Part shown: in pieces, positions 5,501 to 6,819 of the stretch | Layout: each line of letters begins with the position of its first letter | Position numbering within the stretch: position 1 is the first letter of the stretch | NCBI GenBank assembly: GCA_038227745.1 | Contig: JBBRPS010000570.1 | Span: 1 to 6,819, forward strand | Length of the DNA: 6,819 nt | DNA from: DASPXY01 sp038227745 | GTDB lineage: Bacteria; Planctomycetota; Planctomycetia; Gemmatales; Gemmataceae | Direction: 5' to 3' | Translations under genes and position numbers: made by a program | The notes under the pieces: model-generated | Database searches by the model: none | Told to the model about the DNA's origin: nothing | The model's input: only the letters and a program-made list of their open reading frames with translations

Positions 5501-6722
5501 GGTGTCGATGCTGACGAAATGGTTGCGGGCGGTCGGCCGCCCGGTCCGGCGCTGGCTGCGCCAGCGGCAACTCCCCGCGGCGGCGCGGGCGGAGGCGCGG
5601 CTCGACCGCCGTGGGCTGCCGGAGCGCGGCGTCGATCCCGCCCGCGCCATCGACGAGGCGGCGGCCTGGCTCGGGCGGGCGCAGGACAACTCGCGGACGA
5701 ACGACGGCGGCGTGGCCCGCGATTTCAGCCTGGTGAGCGGCTGGAACAGCTCGTACCCCGAGACGACCGGCTACATCGTGCCGACCCTGCTCGCCTACGC
5801 CCGGCACAAGGGCGGGTCGGCGGGCGAGGAGGCGCGGAGGCGGGTCCGGCGGATGCTGGACTGGCTGGCGCGCATCCAGTATCCCGAGGGCGGTTTCCAG
5901 GGCGGCCTGGTGGACGCGACGCCGAAGGTGCCCGTGACCTTCAACACCGGACAGATCCTGCTCGGCCTGGCGGCGGGGGTGCAGGAGTTCGGCGACCCCT
6001 ACCGGGAGGCGATGAGTCGCGCCGCCGACTGGCTGACGGACACCCTGGATCCCGACGGCTGCTGGCGCAGGCACCCGACGCCCTTCGCGCAGCCCGGCGA
6101 GAAGGCCTACGAGACGCACGTCGCGTGGGGGCTGCTGGAGGCGGCACGGGTCGGCTCGCCGCGCTACGCCGACGCCGCCCTGGCGAACGTGCGCTGGGCG
6201 TTGACGAAGCAGACCGAGAACGGCTGGTTCGCCGACTGCTCGCATGAGGACGCCTCCAACCCGCTGACGCACGCCCTGGGTTACGTCCTGCGCGGCGTGC
6301 TCGAGGCGTACCGCTATACCCAGGACGCGGCCCTGCTGCGGGCGGCACGCAAGACGGCCGACGGCCTCCTGACGGCCCTGCGGCCTGACGGGTTCCTGCC
6401 CGGGCACATCAACGCCGCCTGGCGTGGGACCACCCGCTGGGTGTGCCTGACCGGCAGCGCGCAGGTCGCGCACTGCTGGCTGATGCTGTACCAGCTCACG
6501 GGCGACGAGCGCTACCGCGATGCCGGCTTCCTCGTCAACCGCTACGTCCGCCGCACGGTGAGGCTCGACGGGCCGCCCGAGACGCGCGGGGGAGTCAAGG
6601 GGTCGTTCCCAGTGGACGGAGGTTATGAGGCGTACCAGTACCCGAACTGGGCGTGCAAGTTCTTCATCGACGCGCAGCTGCTGGAACTCGCGGTTCGGCA
6701 GCCGACAGCGCTTCCCGTTTAG
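5493..6722 (+). CDS. Alpha/alpha-toroid protein of unknown activity in a polysaccharide locus
   Basis: The 409-residue product has a basic N-terminus (1-45) without a clear signal peptide, then repeated helical hairpins joined by Gly/aromatic turns: GWNSSYPETTGYIVPTLLAY (83-102), YPEGGFQGG (130-138), DPDGCWRR (186-193), NGWFADCS (243-250), RPDGFLPGHIN (297-307) and FPVDGGYEAYQYPNWACKFF (372-391). This pattern fits the (alpha/alpha)6 toroid fold shared by prenyltransferase/squalene-cyclase repeats, six-hairpin glycosidases, polysaccharide lyases and C5-epimerase C-terminal domains. The squalene-cyclase DxDD motif is not present, so a terpene cyclase is unlikely. Possible roles are glycan hydrolase, lyase or epimerase; I weakly recall VpsJ-type polysaccharide proteins as similar. 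ATG 5493 was chosen because GTGGAG (5480-5485) precedes it and it overlaps the ATPase stop by eight bases (ATGCGTGA), suggesting coupled translation. ATG 5508 is an alternative start. The fold is fairly confident; the reaction is unknown. Confidence 0.75.
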   Translation: MREVSMLTKWLRAVGRPVRRWLRQRQLPAAARAEARLDRRGLPERGVDPARAIDEAAAWLGRAQDNSRTNDGGVARDFSLVSGWNSSYPETTGYIVPTLLAYARHKGGSAGEEARRRVRRMLDWLARIQYPEGGFQGGLVDATPKVPVTFNTGQILLGLAAGVQEFGDPYREAMSRAADWLTDTLDPDGCWRRHPTPFAQPGEKAYETHVAWGLLEAARVGSPRYADAALANVRWALTKQTENGWFADCSHEDASNPLTHALGYVLRGVLEAYRYTQDAALLRAARKTADGLLTALRPDGFLPGHINAAWRGTTRWVCLTGSAQVAHCWLMLYQLTGDERYRDAGFLVNRYVRRTVRLDGPPETRGGVKGSFPVDGGYEAYQYPNWACKFFIDAQLLELAVRQPTALPV

Positions 6723-6735
6723 AGTGCTTTGGAGT

Positions 6736-6752
6736 GCGGCGCTATGCGCCGC
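6736..6752. repeat. 7-bp perfect hairpin after the toroid gene
   Basis: GCGGCGC (6736-6742), loop TAT, GCGCCGC (6746-6752). It lies 13 bases after the stop at 6720-6722 and is followed by TTTGGCTCTTTCTTT, which is T-rich but interrupted. It could weakly terminate transcription, but it overlaps the left arm of the larger inverted repeat and is probably part of that element. Confidence 0.5.
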
Positions 6753-6819
6753 TTTGGCTCTTTCTTTCCTCGCCCCGCGACCCGTCCAGTGGAAAAGAAA
6801 GAGCCAAAGCGGCGCATAG
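6742..6819. repeat. Large inverted repeat with 26-bp perfect arms at the window end
   Basis: Arms 6742-6767 and 6794-6819 are exact reverse complements around a 26-base spacer (6768-6793). The right arm reaches the last base of the window, so the element may be longer. The arms are T/A-rich in their inner half (CTCTTTCTTT), unlike the flanking genes. No transposase gene is visible. It may be a palindromic repeat of the same general kind as those in the other gaps, a small non-autonomous mobile element, or a strong terminator-like structure. Confidence 0.85.

Noticed and set aside
5493..6722. Toroid protein as a squalene/hopene cyclase
   Set aside because: Length is well short of the cyclases and the DxDD protonation motif is absent; only the fold-type repeats are shared.
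6625..6819. Open frame running off the right end through the terminal inverted repeat
   Set aside because: It begins inside the toroid gene in another frame and translates the repeat; no coding signature.

Overview
This is a GC-rich stretch from an exopolysaccharide / exosortase locus. All supported genes lie on the + strand: the end of an upstream gene (probably an exosortase), an EpsI-type exosortase-associated protein, a membrane sugar-phosphate transferase, an O-antigen ligase/polymerase-like membrane protein, an ABC-2 polysaccharide-export permease, its Wzt-like ATPase (interrupted by a one-base frameshift), and an alpha/alpha-toroid protein of unknown activity. I see no rRNA, tRNA, CRISPR array, transposase or phage gene.

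The organism is probably a planctomycete, most likely near Gemmataceae. That rests on three things: strong G/C preference at third codon positions; the pairing of exosortase/EpsI with polysaccharide genes; and above all the intergenic repeats. The gap at 1731-1801 carries an element whose reverse strand reads TSPKRKRG, and the gaps at 3164-3258 and 6723-6819 carry large perfect inverted repeats. I recall elements of this style as abundant in planctomycete genomes. This is recognition from memory, not a search, so the phylum call is moderate.

Layout. 1-752: end of an upstream gene and epsI, 41 bases apart. 753-841: short gap with a G-rich hairpin and a strong ribosome binding site. 842-1726: sugar transferase. 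1727-1804: repeat-filled gap. 1805-3163: O-antigen ligase/polymerase-like protein. 3164-3258: gap dominated by a 50-bp spacerless palindrome. 3259-5500: permease and ATPase of a polysaccharide ABC exporter. 5493-6722: toroid protein overlapping the ATPase stop by 8 bases. 6723-6819: another large inverted repeat running to the window edge. No gap exceeds 100 bases.

How the genes may work together (inference): the sugar transferase loads the first sugar phosphate onto a polyprenyl phosphate. Glycosyltransferases outside the window extend the chain. The ABC exporter flips the finished glycan, with the ATPase C-terminal domain probably reading the chain end. The O-antigen ligase-like protein transfers or polymerises it on the outer face. 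The exosortase/EpsI pair processes sorted surface proteins, a function known to co-occur with exopolysaccharide genes. The toroid protein may modify or trim the glycan.

Nothing here is clearly a new kind of system. The items most worth a second look are the single-C frameshift just before Walker A of the ATPase, the unidentified toroid protein, the mix of an ABC exporter with a ligase/polymerase-like protein, and the unrelated palindromic repeats that occupy the gaps.
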